In this document: positions 26,289 to 34,756 of the stretch, piece by piece | Position numbering within the stretch: the stretch's first letter is position 1 | Layout of the letters: each line of letters opens with the position of its first letter | Assembly (NCBI GenBank): GCA_005116955.1 | Contig: SWDI01000005.1 | Location: 434,962 to 498,961 of the forward strand | Direction: 5' to 3' | Source of the DNA: Nitrospira sp. | GTDB lineage: Bacteria > Nitrospirota > Nitrospiria > Nitrospirales > Nitrospiraceae | Length of the DNA stretch: 64,000 bases | Notes under the pieces: generated by a model | Told to the model about the DNA's origin: nothing | Database searches by the model: none | Seen by the model: only the letters and a program-made list of their open reading frames with translations | Made by a program: the position numbers and the translations under genes

Positions 26289-27005
26289 TTACGCCTTATG
26301 TAATCCACACTCGGTTTTGGTAAAGTTCTTCCAGCGCCCGGCGCGTGGATCATCGCCAGGCGCCACGGGTGCTGTGCAGTACGTGCACCCAATACTGGGA
26401 TAGTTGTGATCGTGGAGCGGATTGTAGGGAACTTCGTAGACCTTGATGTAGCTCCACACATCGGCCCACGTCCATCGAGCCAGGGGGTTCACCTTGATCA
26501 ATGTAAATTTCTCGTCCCACTCGATTAAACCGGCATTCGCACGGGAAGGCGCTTGATCCCGCCTAATGCCCGTGATCCAAGCGTCATAGCCTTTGAGGAC
26601 GCGAGTCAGTGGCTCGACCTTCCGCAATTGACAGCACTGATCTGGATGGCTAGCCCACAGGGCGTCACCATGCGATTCTGCTTGTTGCTGTGGTGTCAGC
26701 AATGACTTCACTTGGATCACTTGCGCTGGTTTCAACTGGTACCTTTCGATGATCCGATCCCGCGTGGCATACGTCTCGGGAAACAAAAAATCGGTATCGA
26801 GATAAAATAACGGCACCGAGGGGTTGATGCGATGCACCATGTCGACGAGAACCACGTCTTCTGCCCCGAAACTACAGGCAAGAACCATCTTCTGCCCGTA
26901 TCGCTCGATAGCAGCCGCCAGCACATCTTGAGGCATCTTCGTCTCAAAAGATGCGCTCCAGGCTTTGAGCTCTTCGACCAGTTCAGAACGGCCAGTTACG
27001 GTCAT
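26289..27005 (-). CDS. cysH: Adenylylsulfate (APS) reductase, assimilatory CysH
   Basis: A 238-aa reductase. PP-loop-like LACSFGAEDVVL at about 38-49, YLDTDFLFPET, then CCQLRKVEPL and CTYCTAPVAPGDD, which together give the CC...CxxC set that binds a [4Fe-4S] cluster and marks APS rather than PAPS reductases. The catalytic Cys is in TECGLH at the C-terminus. It makes sulfite from activated sulfate. It lies between sulfite reductase and the TrpD-like gene. Confidence 0.94.
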   Translation of the reverse strand: MTVTGRSELVEELKAWSASFETKMPQDVLAAAIERYGQKMVLACSFGAEDVVLVDMVHRINPSVPLFYLDTDFLFPETYATRDRIIERYQLKPAQVIQVKSLLTPQQQAESHGDALWASHPDQCCQLRKVEPLTRVLKGYDAWITGIRRDQAPSRANAGLIEWDEKFTLIKVNPLARWTWADVWSYIKVYEVPYNPLHDHNYPSIGCTYCTAPVAPGDDPRAGRWKNFTKTECGLHKA

Positions 27006-27020
27006 GGCAATCCAATCCCC

Positions 27021-29531
27021 TTACCCTTCGACCTTTTCCACAAGAATCCGATAATGCGATGCTTCCGGTTCCAGGGCCTCTTGGATCAGCACCTTGTGTC
27101 CGTCGTTCTTGAGGCTCATCGGCACATTCTTGATCGGCTCGCCTGCGTCGAGCCACACTTCTAACATTTCACCTGAATCCATCATCTCCAGCTTCAACTT
27201 CGTCTTCACGTAGTTCATCGGGCAGGCAACACCACGGAGATCGTACACCGGTGCACCGGTCGGAGCCGGAGCTGAAGGTTTCACCTCGGTGACGACCGGC
27301 ATTACCTGCGCTGCAACGTCCTTCACTGGAACTGCCGCCTCTTGGACCGGAGCAAGCTTCAAATCTTTCCCCATCTGTTCGGTTGCAGCTCGGCAGGCCT
27401 CAACGAAGCCCTTCGCAAACACCATTTTTTCTCGCGCTGACTCGGCGGTCGTATCCTTCGGACCCAGATCGCCGACCTTCTTATTGAGCTCGCGATATTG
27501 CGCAGGGATGACCCCTTTCTGTGCAATCCTGCTATCAAATTCAATGAAGGTTTCTGAGTCCGTCGACGGCTCAAGCCCTTCGGTCACCAACATCGCCTTC
27601 GCCGCGGCCAACACCGCGCGATAGGATTTGTTCACCGACACGGAATACTGATGGTTCTCGACCAGCAACTTCGCTTGATACAGTTCTTGATCGGCTTCCA
27701 GGATGCCATTTTCGATCATCTCCAGCGCGCCGCCGGCACATTCCCCTGGGCCGAGATCCTCAAGGATAAATTCGTCCTCCCCTTCCCAGTCATAGTAGAA
27801 GGTGGAATCCTCCTTGAAGGTTGGAACGATCGTGTACGGAATCAGCTCATCCTTCAAATTACTCTTACCCATGCGGGTGATGAAAGTCGGTAAATTCTCA
27901 TTTGGTTGACGATCACGCCGGTACACGTCGATCAAATGGGAAAGCGCCGCTGGTACAGCTTTCGCCGGCAGCTTCACGATCATCTGCCCGATCTTGGCCG
28001 TGCCGTTCACTGACCCACCAAGATGGAGCTCGTAGTGTGGGGCCACGTGGTCACCAAGCCGTTTGCCAACTCCATGCAGTCCAATCGTTGAAATGTGATG
28101 CTGCGCGCAGGAGTTATGGCAGCCGCTGATTTTGATATCGACGCCTGCCAGATCTTCCGGCACACGACCGGGAGGGAATACTTCAGCCAACGCCCTCGCA
28201 AGTCCCTTGGACGACGTAATACCGAGCCCGCAGGTATCAGTGCCAGGACACGCAATAATGTCTTCGACCAGCTCAGCACCAGGATCCGCCAAACCACGGG
28301 ACGCCAAATCCTCGTACAGATCGGCAATCCGATCGCCAGGAATCCACCGAATCACCATATTTTGGTTGATAGTGGTGCGGAGATTTCCGTTTGAATAACG
28401 CTCGGCCAGATCAGCGACGAAGAGCATCTGTTCGGCCGTAAGATCTCCCATGAACAGCTTGATGGCGGCTGTGACGTAGCCCTCCTGCTTCTGTTTCACA
28501 ACATTGGTCCGTTTCCACATCTCAAACGGCGTCTCATGACCAATTGTGATGGCCCCATTGCCATGACCGTTCCCGTTTCCAGATACCAGACCATTTTTCG
28601 TGGGCATGAGGAGCGGAGGGGGCTCATCCTGATGCTGAAGCAGGGTCAACGGTCCGTTCTTGGGAAGCGTGTGTCCCATGCCGACATAGGCGGCTTCCCA
28701 GCGTCGTTTGAATTCCTCAAAACCCAGCTTGTCGATGACGAACTTCATCCGGGCCTTGTTTCTATTTTTTCGATTGCCGAGGGTATCGAAGACCTTAATC
28801 ACGGCTTCGATACTGGGAATCAGTTCCTCCATCGGTGTGAACTCACGGAGCAGTTGGGCAATCCGTGGAGCAGAACCCAAGCCGCCACCTGCCACCATTC
28901 GAAAACCGACGACTCCGTCAGCTCGTTTGACGGCCAGTAGGCCGATATCGTGAATCGGGGTCAGCGCACAATCATGTTTGCAGCCCGAAAACGCAATTTT
29001 GAACTTTCGCGGCAGACTTTGGTTCAAGGGGTTCCGTAGCAGGTGGTATGCGACCGTCTTTGCATACGGAGTCACATCAAACACCTCGCCTTGGCACACA
29101 CCAGCTAGGTGGCAGGCCGTCACATTCCTCACGGTATTCGCGCAGGCCTCTCTGGTAGTCAGTCCAACCTCGGCTAACCCTCGCATGATAGTCGGCACGT
29201 CCTTCAGTTCCACGAAGTGCAACTGGATATCTTGTCTCGTCGTGACATGACCCACCCCGGTCGCATAGCGGTCGGTGAGCTCCGCCACACGTCGCAGCTG
29301 ATTCGCATTGAACCCGCCGAACGGAATCTTGATCCGCACCATCTGCACACCAGATTGGCGCTGACCGTAAATGCCATACTGCAGGCGGAAAGGCCTGAAG
29401 AGATCGCTACCGATCTCTCCGGCCAATGTTCGCAGCGCTTCTGCCTCAAAGGTTTCTATTTCCTCCAGAATGGCTGGAGGGATCGGACTCGTGACAATGT
29501 GAGGGCTCGTGAGGGCTTGAATGTGGGTCAT
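27021..29531 (-). CDS. Sulfite reductase haemoprotein with C-terminal TusA domain
   Basis: An 836-aa ferredoxin-type sulfite/nitrite reductase. Two ferredoxin-like/catalytic halves are seen; the second holds the classic siroheme-[4Fe-4S] ligands CPGTDTC and GCHNSC, and the first has a similar pair CHLAGVC and GCKHDC. A helical segment with CAGGALE (~590-690) follows, then an Ala/Pro linker. The last ~75 residues are a TusA/SirA sulfur carrier with LRGVACPMNYVKTKL (Cys persulfide). It reduces sulfite to sulfide; the TusA domain may carry the product sulfur. It follows the regulator gene in one operon. Confidence 0.92.
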   Translation of the reverse strand: MTHIQALTSPHIVTSPIPPAILEEIETFEAEALRTLAGEIGSDLFRPFRLQYGIYGQRQSGVQMVRIKIPFGGFNANQLRRVAELTDRYATGVGHVTTRQDIQLHFVELKDVPTIMRGLAEVGLTTREACANTVRNVTACHLAGVCQGEVFDVTPYAKTVAYHLLRNPLNQSLPRKFKIAFSGCKHDCALTPIHDIGLLAVKRADGVVGFRMVAGGGLGSAPRIAQLLREFTPMEELIPSIEAVIKVFDTLGNRKNRNKARMKFVIDKLGFEEFKRRWEAAYVGMGHTLPKNGPLTLLQHQDEPPPLLMPTKNGLVSGNGNGHGNGAITIGHETPFEMWKRTNVVKQKQEGYVTAAIKLFMGDLTAEQMLFVADLAERYSNGNLRTTINQNMVIRWIPGDRIADLYEDLASRGLADPGAELVEDIIACPGTDTCGLGITSSKGLARALAEVFPPGRVPEDLAGVDIKISGCHNSCAQHHISTIGLHGVGKRLGDHVAPHYELHLGGSVNGTAKIGQMIVKLPAKAVPAALSHLIDVYRRDRQPNENLPTFITRMGKSNLKDELIPYTIVPTFKEDSTFYYDWEGEDEFILEDLGPGECAGGALEMIENGILEADQELYQAKLLVENHQYSVSVNKSYRAVLAAAKAMLVTEGLEPSTDSETFIEFDSRIAQKGVIPAQYRELNKKVGDLGPKDTTAESAREKMVFAKGFVEACRAATEQMGKDLKLAPVQEAAVPVKDVAAQVMPVVTEVKPSAPAPTGAPVYDLRGVACPMNYVKTKLKLEMMDSGEMLEVWLDAGEPIKNVPMSLKNDGHKVLIQEALEPEASHYRILVEKVEG

Positions 29532-29574
29532 ACTACCGCTCTCCTATATCTCCTCGGGAGAGGAGCCTCATAAG

Positions 29575-30024
29575 TCAGATGTGGTACATCGGACTGCGCT
29601 GGGCATCAATCGTTCGTAACCGCATTGCCAAATGTTCGACCGTAACGTTTTCGAGAACTTTTCGCTCTGCCTGCTGAACCTGCTCCCAGACGTCACCGAG
29701 CAGCAGTTCCGGCTTGGTCGCTTGACGGTCGCGTGTTCGCTGACCGACAAATGACCGATGAAAGACCGGCCCTTCCAATGCCTCAAAAATATCGGCGACC
29801 GACATCGCTGCTGGTTCATGCGTGAGGAGATAGCCTCCTTGGGCACCCCGTTGGCTTTCGACTAAACCGGCCTTCTTCATCGCATGGAGAATCTGTTCGA
29901 GAAAACGGGCTGGAATCCCATGACGCCTCGCGATAGCCCGCGCTTGAATTGGGGCTTCTTTTGCATATGTGGCAAGATCAACGGCTACCATAATTCCGTA
30001 TGTGGCGCGCATAGACACTTTCAT
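29575..30024 (-). CDS. Rrf2-family repressor (CymR-like)
   Basis: A 149-aa winged-helix regulator. The N-terminus MKVSMRATYGIMVAVDLA and helix-turn-helix HGIPARFLEQILHAMKKAGLVESQRGAQGGY are typical Rrf2. It contains no cysteine, so it cannot bind an Fe-S cluster as IscR or NsrR do; CymR-type members sense cysteine supply through a partner enzyme. It is the first gene of the sulfate-assimilation operon and is probably autoregulated through the inverted repeat at 30033-30046, which overlaps its ribosome binding region. Confidence 0.9.
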   Translation of the reverse strand: MKVSMRATYGIMVAVDLATYAKEAPIQARAIARRHGIPARFLEQILHAMKKAGLVESQRGAQGGYLLTHEPAAMSVADIFEALEGPVFHRSFVGQRTRDRQATKPELLLGDVWEQVQQAERKVLENVTVEHLAMRLRTIDAQRSPMYHI

Positions 30025-30032
30025 TCTTTATT

Positions 30033-30046
30033 ATTCCTGTCGGAAT
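30033..30046. promoter_or_regulatory. Candidate Rrf2/CymR operator
   Basis: ATTCC-TGTC-GGAAT, a five-base inverted repeat with a four-base spacer, 9 to 22 bases upstream of the regulator start and about at the predicted transcription start. Its TTCC/GGAA core resembles CymR-type sites (TGGAAT..ATTCCA). The position would let the repressor block its own operon. Confidence 0.5.
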
Positions 30047-30053
30047 TGAGTTA

Positions 30054-30083
30054 CATATACCTTCTCCCATCTTGACCTGTCAA
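30054..30083 (-). promoter_or_regulatory. Predicted sigma-70 promoter of the sulfate assimilation operon
   Basis: On the minus strand TTGACA (30078-30083) and TATATG (30054-30059) are separated by 18 bases, or by 17 to the overlapping GTATAT. Transcription would start within or just before the inverted repeat at 30033-30046. Confidence 0.55.
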
Positions 30084-30323
30084 GGCACCAGAAACTGCCT
30101 TGATGGCGGTCGACACATATCCTGACAGTTAGTATGCCAATCTATATTGTTAGTGGAATTGCGAAAATCGATAGAACACCATAAGTCCATATCTTTACTA
30201 TTCATTTCATACCTGCAAAGCCGCACAGGAAGTAGGCCAGAAGGCTATCGCATCTATAAAATCAGATTGACATCGTGTACGCCCTAAGCAATAATCCGAC
30301 CTCTTCTTCGGGTGGTACCTTTA

Positions 30324-30905
30324 ATGTCTGTGGCAGCATCTTCATTTACTATTCTGTTATTCACAAACGATACGACCATACAAGCCCTGGTGGGACAGGT
30401 ATTCAAGGGCGCTTCCGTGATGATCGCTCGGGATGTTTTGACCTTTCAAAAGGAGTCGTCGCGACATCGATTTGATGCTGTCGTGGTGGAATCACATGGC
30501 GGGCAGGAACAGATTGGGACGCTTCATGATCACCTCGACCCGACTCGCACTCTTTGTATCAGCGGATCTAAGGCTGTCTTGAAAAAAACGCTGAAAGTAA
30601 TCCAACTGATGAATCAGCCAGACAGCCCCCAGCAGAACAAATCCCACGACACCTCCCTGGAGAGTTATCTGGAGGTGAAAATGGGGGAATTCGTCAAGGG
30701 GATGCGAAACGGATCAGCTAAAAACCTTCACCCGATTCTGATTTCCGCCGTGGAACGCCCTCTCATTACTTCAGCGCTGCGTGAGACCAAGGGTAATCAA
30801 ATACAGGCTGCGGCACTTCTCGGTCTCAACCGTAATACCTTGCGGAAAAAAATCGTGAATCTTCATATCCCCGTCAAACAGACGAAAGTGAGAGCTTATC
30901 AATAG
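30324..30905 (+). CDS. Fis-type helix-turn-helix regulator with receiver-like N-terminus
   Basis: A 193-aa protein. The last ~50 residues (RPLITSALRETKGNQIQAAALLGLNRNTLRKKI) are a Fis/NtrC-type DNA-binding helix-turn-helix. The first ~110 residues look like an alpha/beta receiver-like domain (TILLFTNDTT..., DAVVVESHGG, TLCISGS) but lack the Asp pair and the phospho-acceptor at the expected places, so phosphorylation is doubtful. ATG at 30324 is chosen over a GTG at 30312. It lies alone, upstream of an HU gene on the plus strand. The target is unknown. Confidence 0.78.
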   Translation: MSVAASSFTILLFTNDTTIQALVGQVFKGASVMIARDVLTFQKESSRHRFDAVVVESHGGQEQIGTLHDHLDPTRTLCISGSKAVLKKTLKVIQLMNQPDSPQQNKSHDTSLESYLEVKMGEFVKGMRNGSAKNLHPILISAVERPLITSALRETKGNQIQAAALLGLNRNTLRKKIVNLHIPVKQTKVRAYQ

Positions 30906-30986
30906 TGGTTGAACAGGACTGCCACAGGCGTGCTACGGGGCTCACTTCCCATAACCATCTCTCACCACTCGTGAAGGAGGGACATC

Positions 30987-31259
30987 ATGACAAAGGAAGA
31001 ACTGATCGCAAAGATGGCGGCTTCAGCTGGAATCACGAAGGTCGCAGCCGGAACCGCCCTTGAGGCACTCACCGGGGCGGTGACTTCCTCATTGAAAAAA
31101 GGGAAGCGCGTCTCTCTCGTCAATTTCGGCACCTTTACGATTTCAAAACGAAAAGCACGAATGGGAAGAAATCCACGGACAGGCGAATCACTCCGAATCC
31201 CGGCAGCTAAGGTCCCGAAGTTTTCAGCTGGGAAAGAGCTTCGGTCGGCCGTGAAGTAA
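30987..31259 (+). CDS. HU-family DNA-binding protein
   Basis: A 90-aa DNABII protein starting MTKEELIAKMA, with GTFTISKRKARMGRNPRTGE in the DNA-binding arm, where GRNPRTGE carries the intercalating proline. ATG at 30987 follows a strong GAAGGAGGG. It is the second HU/IHF-like paralogue here; the region just before the arm has VSLVNFGTF, typical HU. It lies between a Fis-like gene and tRNA-Val. Confidence 0.93.
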   Translation: MTKEELIAKMAASAGITKVAAGTALEALTGAVTSSLKKGKRVSLVNFGTFTISKRKARMGRNPRTGESLRIPAAKVPKFSAGKELRSAVK

Positions 31260-31360
31260 CCGTCCGTAAGCTGTAGGGTGTCTGCCTCAAGAGATGATTA
31301 AAAGAGACGGTCCACTGTCTTTCAGCTAGCTGAGGGAATGCGACCTGCTCTTTCGTTTTC

Positions 31361-31387
31361 TTGACAGTGTCAGTGAGGCTATATTAG
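31361..31387 (+). promoter_or_regulatory. Predicted promoter of tRNA-Val
   Basis: TTGACA (31361-31366), 15 bases, then TATTAG (31382-31387), ending 18 bases before the tRNA. The same arrangement, TTGACT-N15-TGTTAG, precedes tRNA-fMet. Confidence 0.5.
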
Positions 31388-31405
31388 CATGCCCCCTCTC
31401 TTGAT

Positions 31406-31480
31406 AGGCGCGTAGCTCAGGGGGAGAGCGCTACCTTGACACGGTAGAGGTCGACGGTTCAAGACCGTCCGCGCCTACCA
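31406..31480 (+). tRNA. tRNA-Val (anticodon GAC)
   Basis: A full cloverleaf can be drawn: acceptor AGGCGCG/CGCGCCT, D stem GCTC/GAGC, anticodon stem CTACC/GGTAG with loop TTGACAC (anticodon GAC), T stem GACGG/CCGTC with loop TTCAAGA. CCA is encoded. A terminator follows 10 bases later. Confidence 0.96.
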
Positions 31481-31489
31481 TTCAGGCCG

Positions 31490-31528
31490 AGGCACTGATT
31501 TGCCTCTTAGAGGCTCGGTGCCTTTTTT
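31490..31528 (+). terminator. Rho-independent terminator after tRNA-Val
   Basis: AGGCACTGA pairs with TCGGTGCCT (one G-T), with an inner stem GCCTC/GAGGC, followed by six T residues. It separates the tRNA from thrS. Confidence 0.85.
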
Positions 31529-31560
31529 GTTTTTGCACTAGTGGGTCAAGTCGGTACGTC

Positions 31561-33489
31561 ATGAAGATATCGGTCAAAGACGGTCCAAGCGGTGACATTG
31601 AGACCGGGGTGACAGTGGGTGGCGCTCTGTCTAACCTAGGTATCGTCGACCGGAATATTCTAGCAGCTAAAGTAGACGGAGCGGCTGTTGATTTGTCGTA
31701 CGCACTGTCTGGAAATTCAGTCGTCGAAGCACTGCGGTTCGACAGCGCAGAAGGCCGTGAGGTATACCGTCACAGCAGTACCCACCTCATGGCCCAGGCA
31801 GTCAAGGAACTCTTCCCGTCCGCACAACTGACCATCGGCCCAGCCCTGGAAGATAGTTTCTATTACGACTTCGCCTTCGAACGCCCCTTTACTCCCGAAG
31901 ACTTGCAGAGAATCGAAGAACGCGCTGCTGAAATTATTAAGCGTAACCTCGCTATCACAAGGCGGGAGTTTTCAAAACAGGATGCGATAGATTTTTTCAC
32001 GTCCCGTGGAGAGCACTATAAGGTCGAGCTAATTCAAGGCTTCCCCGATGGAGAGCCAATCACCGCCTACACACAGGGTGACTTCGTGGATCTCTGTCGT
32101 GGCCCCCATCTTCCTACTACCGGTGTCATCGGAGCCATAAAATTGCTCACCACAGGAGGGGCCTATTGGCGTGGCGATGAACGTAATCCGATGTTACAGC
32201 GGATCTACGGAACATCCTTTCCGACACAAGCGGAAGTGGATGCCTACATGGCCAGGCTTGAGGAAATTAAGCGACGTGACCACAGAAAAGTTGGAAAAGA
32301 TTTGGATCTGATCAGCATTCAGGATGAAATTGGACCCGGGCTGGTCCTGTGGCATCCAAAAGGTGCGACAGTCCGCCTGTTGATTGAAAATTTCTGGCGA
32401 GAACAACATATTCGAGACGGATACCAGCTGGTCTATTCACCACATACCGCACGCCTCGATCTCTGGAAAACCAGCGGGCACCTCGATTACTACCGGGAAA
32501 ACATGTTCCCATCGATGAAGCTGGAAGGCAGTGAGTACCAGCTAAAACCGATGAACTGTCCGTACCATATCATGATCTACCAATCTCACCTGCGTAGCTA
32601 TCGAGACCTCCCCATTCGCTATGGGGAACTCGGAACGGTCTACCGCTATGAACGGACCGGTGTGCTGCACGGGCTCATGCGTGTACGCGGATTCACGCAG
32701 GATGATGCCCATCTCTTCTGCCGCCCGGATCAAATGGAACACGAGGTCAGCCGGGTCCTGGACTTTACATTTTTCGTCTTGCAGACATTCGGGTTTCACC
32801 AATTTGACGTCTTTTTGTCGACGCGGCCCAAAGAGTCCGTGGGTAGTGATGAACATTGGACCTTAGCCACCAGTGCATTGGAAGCAGCCCTGAAGAGTCG
32901 AAACATCTCCTTCCACCTCGATTCTGGCGGGGGGGCATTTTACGGCCCGAAGATCGACATTAAGATCAAAGATGCGTTGGGCCGCTCGTGGCAATGTTCC
33001 ACGGTCCAGGTGGATTTCAACAATCCAGAGCGGTTTGAGTTAAGTTATATTGGAGAAGACGGAAAAGCGCATCGCCCAATCATGATTCATCGCGCCTTGA
33101 TGGGATCCATCGAGCGCTTTTTCGGTATCCTGATTGAACATTACGGAGGTGCGTTCCCAGCCTGGCTGGCTCCGGTGCAGGCCGTCGTCATGAACATCAC
33201 CGATCATCAGCAAGACTACGTGGCGGCCGTCGTGGCGCAATTGAAGGCGGCTGGCTTTCGTGTTGAGCCTGATCTCCGGAACGAAAAGATCGGATTCAAG
33301 ATTCGCGAAGCGGAAAAGGCGAAAGTCCCATTCATGTTGGTCGCGGGGAATCGTGAAATGCAGGATGGGACTCTCTCGGTACGAGGCCGAAGTGGGGCAA
33401 ATTTAGGGAGCAAGACAGTGGCTGAAGTGTTGGATCTCCTGCAAGCCGAGGTCACGCACACACAGCGAGAACTTCAACCCGCACATTAA
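31561..33489 (+). CDS. thrS: Threonyl-tRNA synthetase
   Basis: A 642-aa class II synthetase with an N-terminal TGS domain (~1-62), the editing domain (HSSTHLMAQAV, ~75-225), the catalytic core with class II motifs (motif 2 YRYERTGVLHGLMRVRGFTQDDAH; motif 3 IHRALMGSIERFFGIL) and zinc ligands in MNCPYH plus two later His, then the anticodon-binding domain (~535-635). It starts the thrS-infC-rpmI-rplT translation cluster. The ATG at 31561 has only a weak ribosome binding site (AAGTCGGTACGTC). Confidence 0.97.
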   Translation: MKISVKDGPSGDIETGVTVGGALSNLGIVDRNILAAKVDGAAVDLSYALSGNSVVEALRFDSAEGREVYRHSSTHLMAQAVKELFPSAQLTIGPALEDSFYYDFAFERPFTPEDLQRIEERAAEIIKRNLAITRREFSKQDAIDFFTSRGEHYKVELIQGFPDGEPITAYTQGDFVDLCRGPHLPTTGVIGAIKLLTTGGAYWRGDERNPMLQRIYGTSFPTQAEVDAYMARLEEIKRRDHRKVGKDLDLISIQDEIGPGLVLWHPKGATVRLLIENFWREQHIRDGYQLVYSPHTARLDLWKTSGHLDYYRENMFPSMKLEGSEYQLKPMNCPYHIMIYQSHLRSYRDLPIRYGELGTVYRYERTGVLHGLMRVRGFTQDDAHLFCRPDQMEHEVSRVLDFTFFVLQTFGFHQFDVFLSTRPKESVGSDEHWTLATSALEAALKSRNISFHLDSGGGAFYGPKIDIKIKDALGRSWQCSTVQVDFNNPERFELSYIGEDGKAHRPIMIHRALMGSIERFFGILIEHYGGAFPAWLAPVQAVVMNITDHQQDYVAAVVAQLKAAGFRVEPDLRNEKIGFKIREAEKAKVPFMLVAGNREMQDGTLSVRGRSGANLGSKTVAEVLDLLQAEVTHTQRELQPAH

Positions 33490-33503
33490 AAAAGAGGTGG
33501 CCT

Positions 33504-34010
33504 ATCGTTCCCAAATTGCGTGTGAATCGTGAGATCCGAGTCCGAGAAATTCGTGTCATTGGCCCGGAAGGAGAACAACTCGGCATCCTTCAGACGCCGG
33601 ACGCCTTTCGACAGGCTCAGGAAGGCGGCTATGACTTGGTGGAAGTAGCTCCTAACTCTACCCCCCCGGTCTGTAGAATTATGGACTTTGGGAAATACAA
33701 GTATGAGTTGAGCAAAAAGGACCATCAAAGTCGGCGCCATCAAAAGTCCACGCAAGTGAAGGAAATCAAGTTGCGGCCACGGACCGACAAACATGACCTT
33801 GAAATTAAAGTTCGGCAGATGAAAACATTCCTCGAAGAGGGTAATAAAACCAAAGTCACCCTCACGTATCGCGGGCGGGAGATGGCCAATCAGGAAATGG
33901 GCCGAGCCGTGATGAATTCCGTCATTGAACAATTGGCGCAAGCCGGCACCATCGAGTATGCCCCCCGCATGGAGGGACGAAGTTTGATTATGATTGTGGC
34001 GCCCAAATAA
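33504..34010 (+). CDS. infC: Translation initiation factor IF-3, predicted AUC start
   Basis: A 168-aa IF3 with N- and C-terminal alpha/beta domains and the PROSITE-like stretch GRGREMANQEMGR replaced here by YRGREMANQEMGR. The first residues of an IF3 normally read I-V-P-K-x-R-V-N-x-x-I-R; here this needs initiation at ATC 33504 (ATC GTT CCC AAA TTG CGT), with AGAGGTGG six bases upstream. The alternative TTG at 33516 has no ribosome binding site. Rare start codons (AUU, AUC, AUA) are a known autoregulation device of infC, because IF3 rejects them. thrS ends 14 bases before. Confidence 0.9.
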   Translation: MVPKLRVNREIRVREIRVIGPEGEQLGILQTPDAFRQAQEGGYDLVEVAPNSTPPVCRIMDFGKYKYELSKKDHQSRRHQKSTQVKEIKLRPRTDKHDLEIKVRQMKTFLEEGNKTKVTLTYRGREMANQEMGRAVMNSVIEQLAQAGTIEYAPRMEGRSLIMIVAPK

Positions 34011-34052
34011 TTGACGTGCGATGCGGTGATCGATCAACCAAAGGAATCCCCG

Positions 34053-34247
34053 ATGAAGATGAAAACGCATAAAGGGACAAGCAAACGATTTGCCAAGACC
34101 GGAAGTGGGAAAATCGTCCGCCGCAAGGCGGGCAAGCGGCACATACTGACCAGCAAGCGGCATGACCGAAAGCGCCGCCTGAGCGGGTCCACGGTCGTCG
34201 ACCCGACAGTCACCGCGTCGTTGAACCGGCTGCTCCCGTACGCATAG
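34053..34247 (+). CDS. rpmI: 50S ribosomal protein L35
   Basis: A 64-aa very basic protein starting MKMKTHKGTSKRF, then GKIVRRKAGKRH, typical L35. ATG at 34053 follows AAAGGAATCC. It lies between infC and rplT in the conserved order. Confidence 0.95.
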   Translation: MKMKTHKGTSKRFAKTGSGKIVRRKAGKRHILTSKRHDRKRRLSGSTVVDPTVTASLNRLLPYA

Positions 34248-34300
34248 AACGACAATGATTTCATGGCAGGAGTCTCAGGACCTTAAAGGAGTAATCAATT

Positions 34301-34669
34301 ATGCCTCGCGCTAAGGGTGGGCCAAAAACTCGGCAACGGAGAAAGAAGCGGATTAAGCTGGCGTCAGGCCAGTACGGCGGAAAGAGTCGGCTCTTCCGTT
34401 CAGCGACAGAAAGCGTCGACAAGGGGCAGACATATGCCTATACGGGCCGCAAGAATCGGAAGCGAGATTTCCGGCAATTGTGGATTGCCCGCATCAGCGC
34501 CGGCGTTCGGGCTCAAGGGCTGACCTACGGCCGGTTCATCAACGCGCTCAAGAAAGCCAATGTGTTGTTGGATCGGAAGGTCTTGTCGGATATGGCCATC
34601 AAGGATGCGGCGGGCTTTGAAAAGTTGTGCGGCCTCGCCAAGCAACACCTGACTCCTGTCGCCGCATAA
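34301..34669 (+). CDS. rplT: 50S ribosomal protein L20
   Basis: A 122-aa protein starting MPRAKGGPKTRQRRKK with the L20 core KSRLFRSATES and RKRDFRQLWIARI. L20 binds 23S rRNA early in assembly and often represses its own operon. It has AAAGGAG ahead of the ATG. In many bacteria pheS-pheT follow on the same strand; here the next genes are convergent. Confidence 0.96.
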   Translation: MPRAKGGPKTRQRRKKRIKLASGQYGGKSRLFRSATESVDKGQTYAYTGRKNRKRDFRQLWIARISAGVRAQGLTYGRFINALKKANVLLDRKVLSDMAIKDAAGFEKLCGLAKQHLTPVAA

Positions 34670-34695
34670 CTCTACGCTCTAGTCGAATATCGTTT

Positions 34696-34731
34696 GAAAG
34701 GGGAGCCGGCAACGTGTCGTCTCCCCCTTTC
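34696..34731. terminator. Bidirectional terminator between rplT and pheT
   Basis: GAAAGGGGAG pairs with CTCCCC(C)TTTC around a 15-base loop, with T or A tracts at both edges. It lies in the 87-bp gap between convergent genes and could serve both. Confidence 0.65.
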
Positions 34732-34756
34732 ACGACCCTCGCTCAGAGAACGATTT

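Noticed and set aside
29551-29570. CTCCTC/GAGGAG hairpin before the sulfite reductase gene
   Set aside because: Six-base stem that overlaps a purine-rich ribosome binding site; too weak to call a riboswitch or terminator.
30060-30323. Possible small RNA or riboswitch upstream of the Fis-like gene
   Set aside because: The A+T-rich stretch has a promoter for the opposite strand but no conserved fold that I can name.
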